Shown piece by piece: positions 26,353 to 34,325 of a DNA stretch of 64,000 nt. The notes below the pieces were generated by a model, which worked only from the letters and a program-made list of their open reading frames with translations, ran no database searches and had not been told where the DNA came from. Both the position numbers and the translations under genes were made by a program. Origin of the DNA: Janthinobacterium silvisoli (GTDB taxonomy: Bacteria > Pseudomonadota > Gammaproteobacteria > Burkholderiales > Burkholderiaceae_D); NCBI RefSeq assembly GCF_014200725.1, contig NZ_JACHCL010000001.1:62001-126000 (forward strand), in the 5' to 3' direction. Numbering within the stretch: position 1 is the first letter of the stretch; each line of letters opens with the position of its first letter.

Positions 26353-28656
26353 TTATGGATTTTCCTTGTTTTCAGGCGCCGCTACAAAGCTGACCCGTCC
26401 ATTACGGTAGCGCAGCAATATATCGACCTTGCTATCCTTCAATTGTCCATGCTGCACCGCAGGCTGCAGGGTCCAGGACTTCACGGCCAGCAATACCACT
26501 TGATTAAGAAAAGGCTCCATCACCTGTTCAGCCTGAACGGCGGTCAGCGCACCGCTGGCGCCGATGGAAACGGTAAGCCGGTTCTGGCCTTCGGCCATCG
26601 CTGGCTCGGGCGGGCCGTAGTCCACGGTCTGCATGGAGTCGCGTACGACGCTAGCGGGCTGGTCTGGCAGCGGCGGCAAGGCTTGCAGCTTTTTCGCCAG
26701 AACCACGCCTTCGGCCAGGGCCTGGTCCCAGCGTTTGGGATACGCGCCTGACTGGGCCATGCGCAAGACCGCACCTGCCCTATCCATGCGGCGCTGCGTC
26801 CGTTCGAGACCATTATCGGGCGCCTCGCCATCCTCGGCTGGCATGGCGTTCTGTATGGCATAACGTTGCGCCGTCAGATAGCCCAGCGCCGCCAGGTGGG
26901 TGGCGTCGTCTTTATTGCCACGCAACAGCGCGCTGGCTGCCAGGCCCAGCCAGGCCACGCCATCGGTGGGACGCGCCCAGACCGCTTGCTCGAAATACTG
27001 GCGCGCCGCCTGCGGTTCGTTCAGGCTCAGGTGCATGCGCCCCAGGGCAGCGGCTGCCAGATAATCGCGCGGATCGCTTTGCAACTGGTCCCTATACGTA
27101 TTGGCCAGGTCAGGCTGGTAGCCGGGCAGCGCACCCAAGCCTTCCATCAGGGTGGTGCGCAATTGCTGGCGCACCTGGTCGCCCTGGTAGCCAGAGTTAT
27201 TGTGCGTGGCTGTGCGATACAGCAACTGCAAGTCGCGCGTGAGGGCTATCTCATCGCCACGACTCATATCTTGCGACAAGGTATGCAGCAGCTTGCTGGC
27301 ATCGGACTGTAAAAAACCTGCCGGCTTCGGTGTCTGCCACCGCAGCCGTTCGCGGCCAGCCTCCTGGGCTATCTTTTGCTGTTGTTCTTTTTCCTCTTCG
27401 GACGAAGCCCATATGGACAGGCCCAGCAGGATAAACAGAGACAACAAGACCAGCACCACGGCCACCGTCCAGCGCCTGCCCGAAATCGTACCGGGATGGG
27501 CGCTGACGGGTACCGCAGCTTGTCCCGGCGCATGCTGTCGCGCGGCGGGCGGCTGAATGCGCTGAAGCTGCGCCTGCGATGACGCGTTGGCCGCAGCAGC
27601 GATCACCGTGTCGCGCGCGCAGGCGGCGCAGGCCATACCGGTGAAATGCTGGTGTTCCGGCTTGAGTTTGCAGACCGTCAGCTTGCCGCCGCTGCGCTGC
27701 GCATAGGTTCGCAGCAGCTGCGCCCAGTCGGACGCCGATGGGCGCACCGCCTTGGGCGACTTGCCAAAAGCACGGTCAAACATGGCCCGCAGCTCGGGTG
27801 GCATCAAAGCGTGGCCGCTGGTGGCGTTCGGCGCCATCAGCTTTTGGCGCTTCACGCCGTAAGCGTAATAACCGTCGCGTATGCGTCCCGGTATATCGGT
27901 AGGCACCTGCGCATTGGCGGGCCGGCCGCTATACGGATGGATGCCGAAGTTGAGCAACTGAAAGATCACCACTGCCAGCGCAAAACGGTCTTGCGCCGGT
28001 TCCGCGCCAGCCGGCATCCCTTTTCGTTGGAACTCGGGCGCCAGATAATCGACGGTGAATTGTTCTGCAGGAAAACGCTCGGCATGGCCCTGGATGCTGA
28101 AGCCGTCGCAATCGAGCATGGCGATATACAGCGAATCGCGGTAAAAGCGCAGATTCACCGGTTTCAGATCGACCACATAATGCTGCTGCTGATGCAGGGC
28201 GTCGATCACGGCCGCCAGATTGGCAGCCAAGGTCAGCTTTGGGCCCAGGCCCGTCGGCAAACCGGCCGCGCGCGCCTGGCGCTCCTGCAGGATATGTTCC
28301 AGCTCGGCCGTTTGCGCCATGTCCAGCAAGGGCATGACAAAGCCGGCAAAACCGCCCTCGCCATCAAACACTGCCGCTTGCGGCCAGGCGATCTGCACAT
28401 AGCGCCGGCCGTTTTCCAGCTGATCGGGCAATTCAGGCGACAATTCCAGCATCGCTTCGAGCTTGCGCCGGTTTTGTACCCGGTCCAGATGCGGGTGATA
28501 CAGCTTGGCTACTTGCGTCGGCGCACCAGGCAACAGATACACGCTGCCCGCGCCACCGCTCTTGATCAGCTTGCCCAGCACCAGCCCGCCTACCTTATCG
28601 AGCCAGATTTTTCCGCCCGCACTCGATCCTGGCGCCACACCCTGCTTTTGACTCAT
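26353..28656 (-). CDS. Transmembrane protein kinase of the TerY-P type, with TPR region
   Basis: A 767-residue protein. Residues 20-320 form a eukaryotic-like kinase domain: GGAGSVY loop, VAK Lys51, catalytic V-V-D-L-K-P-V-N (Asp163, Asn168) and D-C-D-G-F in place of DFG (Asp184). A Cys/His cluster (C329, H335/H337, C343, C346) suggests a small zinc ribbon. A single transmembrane helix at about 396-416 is followed by TPR-like repeats (about 500-600) and a C-terminal segment resembling the TonB C-terminal fold (SIGASGALTAVQ then LAVKSWTLQPA). It overlaps the PP2C gene by ATGA. The kinase end should be cytoplasmic and the TPR end periplasmic. Confidence 0.85.
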   Translation of the reverse strand: MSQKQGVAPGSSAGGKIWLDKVGGLVLGKLIKSGGAGSVYLLPGAPTQVAKLYHPHLDRVQNRRKLEAMLELSPELPDQLENGRRYVQIAWPQAAVFDGEGGFAGFVMPLLDMAQTAELEHILQERQARAAGLPTGLGPKLTLAANLAAVIDALHQQQHYVVDLKPVNLRFYRDSLYIAMLDCDGFSIQGHAERFPAEQFTVDYLAPEFQRKGMPAGAEPAQDRFALAVVIFQLLNFGIHPYSGRPANAQVPTDIPGRIRDGYYAYGVKRQKLMAPNATSGHALMPPELRAMFDRAFGKSPKAVRPSASDWAQLLRTYAQRSGGKLTVCKLKPEHQHFTGMACAACARDTVIAAAANASSQAQLQRIQPPAARQHAPGQAAVPVSAHPGTISGRRWTVAVVLVLLSLFILLGLSIWASSEEEKEQQQKIAQEAGRERLRWQTPKPAGFLQSDASKLLHTLSQDMSRGDEIALTRDLQLLYRTATHNNSGYQGDQVRQQLRTTLMEGLGALPGYQPDLANTYRDQLQSDPRDYLAAAALGRMHLSLNEPQAARQYFEQAVWARPTDGVAWLGLAASALLRGNKDDATHLAALGYLTAQRYAIQNAMPAEDGEAPDNGLERTQRRMDRAGAVLRMAQSGAYPKRWDQALAEGVVLAKKLQALPPLPDQPASVVRDSMQTVDYGPPEPAMAEGQNRLTVSIGASGALTAVQAEQVMEPFLNQVVLLAVKSWTLQPAVQHGQLKDSKVDILLRYRNGRVSFVAAPENKENP

Positions 28657-29411
28657 GGACGCATGGCCAGCAACAAGGTCTTGTCATCCCCGGTGATCTG
28701 ATGCGTGCGCGGGTCTGCCAGGGTCGAGGCCAGCGCCTGATTGCCCACCAACACACTATCAACCGTGCGCAGATAGCCTTGCACGGCATCCATGAACGGT
28801 GCATACAGGCTCGCGTTATGCTTGCTCATGGCAAAGGGCATGCAGCCATCGGACATCAGCACCACACCGCGCGCAGCTTGAGGTATCGTTAGCAGGCGCA
28901 GCTGTTCACGCCAGCGCTCGCCGCTGATAAAGTAAGTTTCGTTCGCATACTCGCCGTTGGCAGGCAATGAAATCAACTCATTGCCATCGGCCAGCTGCAC
29001 CACGCCCAGGCCATCGCCAAGGTGAAAAAAGAAGCCGTCATCTGGCCCCATGACTACGCCGACCACGGTGGTAGCGTAATCTTCGAGGGTGGCGCAGGCA
29101 ACGCGGGCAATATCGTCCAGCGCGGCACGGATTTGGACCAAAGTAGCCATCAATGCGCCAGCCTGCAAATCCTGCAGGGATGCCCCCAGACGCAGCCTTT
29201 CGGCCAATGCCAGCACAGTCTGGGTTGCCACAAACTGCGCGCCCTGCTCGCTATGCCGCGCTGAACCGGCGCCGTCGCAGACGATGGCCACCAAAATATC
29301 GTCCACCACGGCTTGCGCGTGGGCATCCTGGCAAGGCAAGCCATTGTCCAGGTGCGACTTGCCCGTGACGGACGCGCCAAACACGCGCCAATGATTCTGA
29401 GGTGCCGCCAT
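28653..29411 (-). CDS. PP2C-family protein phosphatase
   Basis: A 252-residue PPM phosphatase. Metal-binding residues are visible as Q-D at 28-29, CDGAGSA with Asp46 and Gly47, and SDGCMPF later; V-V-G-V-V-M and F-F-H-L-G-D-G-L-G-V correspond to the core strands. It lies between a vWA gene and a kinase gene, the three-gene arrangement described as the TerY-P triad. It would reverse phosphorylation by the kinase it overlaps. Cytoplasmic. Confidence 0.87.
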   Translation of the reverse strand: MAAPQNHWRVFGASVTGKSHLDNGLPCQDAHAQAVVDDILVAIVCDGAGSARHSEQGAQFVATQTVLALAERLRLGASLQDLQAGALMATLVQIRAALDDIARVACATLEDYATTVVGVVMGPDDGFFFHLGDGLGVVQLADGNELISLPANGEYANETYFISGERWREQLRLLTIPQAARGVVLMSDGCMPFAMSKHNASLYAPFMDAVQGYLRTVDSVLVGNQALASTLADPRTHQITGDDKTLLLAMRP

Positions 29412-29425
29412 GGATCAGGTATGCA

Positions 29426-30109
29426 TCAAGTATTGACTACCGACCAGCCGTCCGTCGACGCCAGTTGCGCCTGCGCACCGGGGCGCGATTGCGACACCAC
29501 CTGCATGCTGGCGCTCAGCCACAAGAACAGCTCACGGAACTGCAAACCTTTCAGCTGCTTGACGCCACGCTCGCCACGGCTGGAAAACTGCCCCAGGGTG
29601 TCGATATTGGCGTGTTCACCCACGGCAATCGGGAAAATCGCCACCTTGTTGCCTTGCTCGCCAGCCCTCGCCTGCTCGGCGCCCTGCTGCCAGCGGTCAG
29701 TCGGTTCGCCGTCCGACATCAAGAACAGCCAAGGCCGCGTGTACGCCACGCCCGCCTGGCGGAAGCGCTGCTTTTCCTGCTCGATCTCGGCCAGCGCCAG
29801 TTCCACCGCCGCACCGGTCGGCGTAGTGCCATTTGCTAGCAGCCGTGGCGCCGTGAAATCCATGGCGTCGCACCAGTTGCTGGCCACCACGGCTTCATCG
29901 TAAGCGCCATACTGTATCACCAGGATCCGCACGCGCTTGGCGGCGATCAGGTCAGACTTGAGTTCCTGTTCCAGCAAGGCCAGGCCTTCATTGAGCAGTG
30001 CGATAGGTTCACCGTCCATGCTGCCGGAACAGTCCAGCACCAGCACCAGCGGCGTGCGTTGTTCGGTATTGTCGACCAGCGCGACGTCGGGAATCATTAT
30101 TGAACTCAT
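29426..30109 (-). CDS. TerY-like von Willebrand factor A domain protein
   Basis: A 227-residue single vWA domain. The metal-ion-dependent adhesion site is intact: D-C-S-G-S (Asp26, Ser28, Ser30), the Thr in NGTTPTGAA, and Asp in MSDGEPTD. It is the first gene of the operon with PP2C and kinase, spaced 14 bases from the phosphatase. No tellurite genes (terD/terC) are nearby. The start at 30109 is a choice among ATGs at 30139, 30109 and 30097, none with a good ribosome-binding site. Confidence 0.87.
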   Translation of the reverse strand: MSSIMIPDVALVDNTEQRTPLVLVLDCSGSMDGEPIALLNEGLALLEQELKSDLIAAKRVRILVIQYGAYDEAVVASNWCDAMDFTAPRLLANGTTPTGAAVELALAEIEQEKQRFRQAGVAYTRPWLFLMSDGEPTDRWQQGAEQARAGEQGNKVAIFPIAVGEHANIDTLGQFSSRGERGVKQLKGLQFRELFLWLSASMQVVSQSRPGAQAQLASTDGWSVVNT

Positions 30110-30298
30110 GGCTAAACAGTAAAATGTAAAATCGGACAAGATGCGAATCTTACATCACGGTTCCCAATTGCTGCCACGAGATTGTTTTTGAGCAACCATC
30201 TGTCTAGTGTGCTGAGCAAACTTGGCAACGTGCTATCATCGCCGCCGATTCTTTCAAGCAAGTATTACAACGTGTGAACTTACAACGTGTGAAGCGCA

Positions 30299-30816
30299 AT
30301 GCATACACCTGACAATAATCCCCTCTGGGCAACGCTGCGCCGTGGTCTGCGCCTGCTGGCCTGGCCTCTGCTGGCTATGGCCAGTGCCGCCTGCAGCACG
30401 ACTACGCGCCACCCCACAAGCGAGGCCACCGAAGTCATACTGCGTTTCACCTATGACGACGGCAAGCCCATGCGGCATGACAACTATATTGCAACGGCCC
30501 GGCAGCAGCTATGGACCAAACAATGCAGCAATCTTGGTGGCACCCGCAACTGCGATATCGGTCTCGATATCCTCTTCATGAGCGGCGAACAGCCGCTCGA
30601 TGCGCAAGGCGAGTACGCGTTACCATACGCTCCACCGGCCCCATCGGCGATTATCCGAGCCAGTACTGCATCAACGGCAAGGCTTACGTCTTCGACTCTG
30701 GTAACTGGACACGCGGTCCTTTCGTCGCCGGCCAGGTGATACAGATCAATTACAAGATCAGGGAAATACAGACCGCCTGTACCTTTTCATCGAGTACCCC
30801 TGCCTGGTGGCGCTAA
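30299..30816 (+). pseudogene. Lipoprotein-like gene broken by a frameshift
   Basis: The first frame (from ATG 30299) gives a lipoprotein signal peptide with A-A-C near residue 32, then EVILRFTYDDGKPMRHDNYIA and CDIGLDILFMSGEQPLDAQGEY. Coding sense then moves to another frame, reading V-T-I-R-S-T-G-P-I-G-D-Y, then YCINGKAYVFDSGNWTRGPF, to a TAA after 30813. One missing base near 30619 would join them (TAC GCG GTT ACC). Either a real one-base deletion or a sequencing error. The product is not recognised; it may be an outer-membrane lipoprotein. Confidence 0.65.
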
Positions 30817-30840
30817 TAAACCATCACTGATGCATGGCGC

Positions 30841-31683
30841 TCAATGATCGGTCGTCACACTGAGCGCTTCCCAGGCATCGATTTCGCTCGATAACTGCGC
30901 CAGTTTCGCCCGCACGATGGCCAGCGCATCGCTGCCCAGCAGCAAGTGCGCGGGTGGTGCGGCGCTGTCGAGCATGCTCAAGATGGCGCGCGCGCCCTTG
31001 GCCGGGTCGCCCAGCTGCTTGCCGTTCTTTTCCTCGCGCGCCTGGCGAATCGGGTCGAACGCGGCATCGTAATCGGCAATGCTGCGCGGACTGCGCTGCA
31101 TCGAGCGGCCGGCCCAGTCCGTGCGGAACGAACCTGGCGCCACCGCCGTTACATGGATGCCGAACGGCGCCAGCTCCTTGCCCAGCGCTTCCGAGATGCC
31201 TTCCAGCGCAAACTTGCTGCCGCAGTAATAAGCAACCCCAGCCATGCCCACATGGCCGCCCATCGACGTGATATTGACGATATGACCACGGCGGCGCTGG
31301 CGCATGGCCGGCAAGAAAGCCCTCGTGACGGCCACCGCGCCAAACACATTCACGTCAAACTGGCGCCGCAATTCGTCCAGCGGCGACTCTTCCAGCACGC
31401 CTTCATGGCCATAGCCGGCGTTATTGACCAGCACGTCGACGGGGCCTACCGCTCTTTCCACTTCCGCCGCCACACCTTCGGCCGCGCCAAAGTCGCTGAC
31501 ATCGAGGATGCGGCCAAACGAGCGGCCCGGCTGCAAGGCCTCGAACTCCAGCCGCGCTTGTTGATTGCGCACGGTGCCAACGACGGTATGGCCGGCCGCC
31601 AAAGCTTCCTTGGCAAGCGCCAGGCCGAAACCGCTGCTCACGCCCGTGATGACGATGATTTTTGAGGTTGTAATCGAGTTCAT
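30841..31683 (-). CDS. Short-chain dehydrogenase/reductase
   Basis: A 280-residue classical SDR. The NAD(P) loop is T-G-V-S-S-G-F-G, the N-N-A-G motif is in VDVLVNNAGYGHEG, and the catalytic Ser-Tyr-Lys is seen in NITSMGGHVGMAGVAYYCGSKFALEG. The start at 31683 (MNSITTSK) has AGGAAG upstream. It is divergent from the AraC regulator at 31854 with a 170-base gap, which suggests control by it. Substrate unknown. Confidence 0.92.
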   Translation of the reverse strand: MNSITTSKIIVITGVSSGFGLALAKEALAAGHTVVGTVRNQQARLEFEALQPGRSFGRILDVSDFGAAEGVAAEVERAVGPVDVLVNNAGYGHEGVLEESPLDELRRQFDVNVFGAVAVTRAFLPAMRQRRRGHIVNITSMGGHVGMAGVAYYCGSKFALEGISEALGKELAPFGIHVTAVAPGSFRTDWAGRSMQRSPRSIADYDAAFDPIRQAREEKNGKQLGDPAKGARAILSMLDSAAPPAHLLLGSDALAIVRAKLAQLSSEIDAWEALSVTTDH

Positions 31684-31853
31684 GGTGATCTTCCTGTAAT
31701 GGGTTGTTCCGCAAGGCATGGATAGCATGATAGGTCGCACCATCACAACGGTCGATGGCCTGCAGTCTGTATTTATTGCCTAATCCTATTGACAGCCAGA
31801 TATTCAGGTATGCTTATGCCACCATTGCTACTTCACTTTAGCGGGATACCTCC

Positions 31854-32819
31854 ATGCCAGATTACCCCATCCACTATGCGCCCCAAGAGCGCGAACAGCA
31901 AAGGCAGCGCATGGCCAGCCTGCTGGAACAGCTGGCGCCGAACGAGGGCTATAACCTGACGTCCTTGCCCGGCGTGCGCTTCTTGCGTTCCAACCGCGCA
32001 TTAAAACTGGTACCGGTGCTGTACGACCCCGGCATCGTGATCGTGTGCCAGGGCCGGAAACGGGGATTTTTCGGTGGCCAGACTTATGTCTACGATGAAA
32101 ACCATTGCCTGGTAGTCTCCGTGCCCGTGCCATTCACGATGGAAACGGACGCCAGCCTCGAGGAACCGCTGCTGGCCATCTATATGCACCTGGACTTCAA
32201 GCTGGCCGCCGACCTGATGCTGCAGCTGGACCAGCTCGGTGCGGCAGCGCCCGGCAAACCGCAAGGCATGTTGTCGACCGCCATGGACCAGCGGCTCAAC
32301 GGCTCCGTGCTGCGCTTCCTGGCCGCCATGATCGAGCCGACCGAAGCTGCCATCCTCGGCCCTGCGCTGGTGCGTGAAATCTACTTTCACATATTAAATA
32401 GCGAACAAGGCCCGTCCATGCGCGCCGCGCTGGCGATGCAGGGCCAATTCGGCAAGGTCGCCAGGGCCTTGCGCCAGCTGCATGCGCGCTACAGCGAAAA
32501 CCTGACGGTGGAACAATTGGCCAGCGAGGCCGGCATGAGCGTGCCCGCCTTCCACGTACACTTCAAGAGCGTCACCAACACCTCGCCCATGCAATACCTG
32601 AAATCGACGCGCTTGCACCAGGCGCGGCTGCTGATGGTACGCAACAGCATCACGGCAGCGGCCGCCAGCAGCGAGGTCGGCTACGACAGCCCGTCCCAGT
32701 TCAGCCGCGAATTCAAGCGATTGTTCGGCAACAGCCCGGTCGAAGAAGTCAAGCGCATGCGTGCAGACTTTGCCGTGCCGCCGGCGCATGCGGCGTCGGT
32801 ATTTGTGTCATCGCATTGA
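31854..32819 (+). CDS. AraC-family transcriptional regulator
   Basis: A 321-residue regulator. An AraC N-terminal cupin-like arm (residues 20-200, FLRSNRALKLVPVLYDPGIVIVCQG split across strands) precedes two HTH motifs: TVEQLASEAGMSVPAFHVHF and the second ending EVGYDSPSQFSREFKRLFG. It is divergent from the SDR gene and probably regulates it. Confidence 0.92.
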   Translation: MPDYPIHYAPQEREQQRQRMASLLEQLAPNEGYNLTSLPGVRFLRSNRALKLVPVLYDPGIVIVCQGRKRGFFGGQTYVYDENHCLVVSVPVPFTMETDASLEEPLLAIYMHLDFKLAADLMLQLDQLGAAAPGKPQGMLSTAMDQRLNGSVLRFLAAMIEPTEAAILGPALVREIYFHILNSEQGPSMRAALAMQGQFGKVARALRQLHARYSENLTVEQLASEAGMSVPAFHVHFKSVTNTSPMQYLKSTRLHQARLLMVRNSITAAAASSEVGYDSPSQFSREFKRLFGNSPVEEVKRMRADFAVPPAHAASVFVSSH

Positions 32820-32837
32820 CAACGCTGCTGCCAGATA

Positions 32838-33689
32838 TCAGCGCAGCGAGCGCGCCACCACGGCTTGCAGCGTTTGCGGCTGGCGTCCGCCCAGCACAGC
32901 GATATCGCCGCTGACCACATCGAAAGCGCCTTCGATAAAGGTCTGCTGCATATGCACGAAGGATGCCAGCAAGAACTCCGGCAAGCCAGCCTGTGCCAGA
33001 CTGGCCAGCAGCTCCTGTTCAGACACAAGCTGGTAAGCCATGGGCCGCCCCGTCACCTCGGCAATAATAGCGGCACGCTCTGCACCCGACACACTGGCCG
33101 GCCCCGTCAATTCATACGTCCGGCCTTCATGCCCCTGCGTCAGCAGCACGCCGGCCAGGGCTGCCGCCACATCGCTGCGCGACACGAAGGCGACGCGGTT
33201 TTCCGCCAGGCCCGGCATGGCGCCTGATGGCAGGGCCATGGCAGTCAACTCGACAAAGGTCTCGGCAAAAAAGTTCATGCGCAAGACGGTTTGCCCGGCG
33301 ATGCCGCTATCGGCCAGGGCCTGTTCCGCCAGCCGGTACGATTTACCCAGATCAGAAGCATTCGTGGCACGGACATGGGCCGCCGACAGCAGATACACAT
33401 GCGCCACGCCAGCCTGCTTGGCCGCCGCGATCGTCGCCACCAGCTGGTGGCCGATCACGCCGGGGCGCAAGTCCGGGCTGGGAATGATCAGCAAGCGCTC
33501 CAGGCCGCTGAAAGCGCTGATCAATGTTTCCGGCGCATCGTAATCGCCATGGCGCTGCACCGCACCCAAAGCCGACGGCTGTGGATTGCGTGAAATCGCC
33601 ACGATATCGGCCGGCGCCATGCTGCCCAGCAATCCCTCGATGACCGCCAGACCCAATTGGCCGGTGGCCCCTGTCATGCCTGTTTTCAT
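32838..33689 (-). CDS. NmrA-type NAD(P)H:quinone oxidoreductase-like protein (QorB/YtfG-like)
   Basis: A 283-residue atypical SDR. It starts G-A-T-G-Q-L-G-L-A-V-I-E-G-L-L-G with the NADP loop, has D-I-V-A-I-S-R-N-P and L-E-R-L-L-I-I-P-S, and resembles E. coli QorB/YtfG along its length. The pairing with a divergent HxlR regulator mirrors the qorB/qorR arrangement. The start at 33689 has GGAGAA upstream; the open frame continues further upstream without family resemblance. Expected role: NADPH-dependent quinone reduction in the cytoplasm. Confidence 0.85.
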   Translation of the reverse strand: MKTGMTGATGQLGLAVIEGLLGSMAPADIVAISRNPQPSALGAVQRHGDYDAPETLISAFSGLERLLIIPSPDLRPGVIGHQLVATIAAAKQAGVAHVYLLSAAHVRATNASDLGKSYRLAEQALADSGIAGQTVLRMNFFAETFVELTAMALPSGAMPGLAENRVAFVSRSDVAAALAGVLLTQGHEGRTYELTGPASVSGAERAAIIAEVTGRPMAYQLVSEQELLASLAQAGLPEFLLASFVHMQQTFIEGAFDVVSGDIAVLGGRQPQTLQAVVARSLR

Positions 33690-33770
33690 TTCTATTCTCC
33701 AATACGCCTGCACACCCTTGTACAGCCACGTTGCGGCCGATGATAGGTCTGCCCCTGGCTGCCAGCAAGA

Positions 33771-33788
33771 ACGCACAATCTTGTGCGT
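33771..33788. promoter_or_regulatory. Likely HxlR operator
   Basis: ACGCACAA, two bases, TTGTGCGT: a perfect 8-base inverted repeat between the divergent oxidoreductase and HxlR genes. A half-site-like GTGCGTG follows at 33801-33807. HxlR dimers bind such palindromes. Confidence 0.65.
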
Positions 33789-33845
33789 GGTAACAGAAAT
33801 GTGCGTGCAGGTGTATAAAGACAGGCTGAGCTTCCAGGAAAAACC

Positions 33846-34280
33846 ATGCCCACGAATTCCCATTCCGTCCTGCATTGCCAGGGCGAACACGACCATGCAG
33901 CCCAGACTTCCTGTTCGCTCGGCAAGGTGATCGACCGCCTGGCAGACAAATGGGCAATCATGGCCATCGCGCAACTGTCTGACGGCAGCCTGCGCTTCAA
34001 CGAACTGATGCGCCGCCTGCCCGGCGTCTCCCACCGCATGCTGACCTTGACCGTGCGCGCCCTGGAACGCGACGGCATCGTGCTGCGCACCGCATCGCAC
34101 AGCGGGCCGGCCAAGGTTGATTACACACTGACGGAACTGGGCATCTCGCTGCTAGGTCCCCTGGGCCACCTGGCCCGCTGGGCCGATGCGCGGCAAGACG
34201 ATATAGTTGCGGCCCGTGCAAGCTACGATCAGGCGGAGACAGCAAGGAAAGAAACACAAGCCAGGCAACATCGTCTGTAA
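33846..34280 (+). CDS. HxlR-family transcriptional regulator
   Basis: A 144-residue winged-HTH regulator. The core reads CSLGKVIDRLADKWAIMAIAQL, RFNELMRRLPGVSHRMLTLTVRALERDG and TASHSGPAKVDYTLTELG, the HxlR pattern. The Cys in CSLGK is the residue used by QorR/YodB-type members to sense quinones or diamide. Divergent from the QorB-like gene across the palindrome at 33771-33788, so it probably represses that gene until oxidised. Confidence 0.92.
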   Translation: MPTNSHSVLHCQGEHDHAAQTSCSLGKVIDRLADKWAIMAIAQLSDGSLRFNELMRRLPGVSHRMLTLTVRALERDGIVLRTASHSGPAKVDYTLTELGISLLGPLGHLARWADARQDDIVAARASYDQAETARKETQARQHRL

Positions 34281-34325
34281 CCCCCGGCAGCGGAAATATC
34301 AGCAAGCTCACGAACAACGGCAGCG

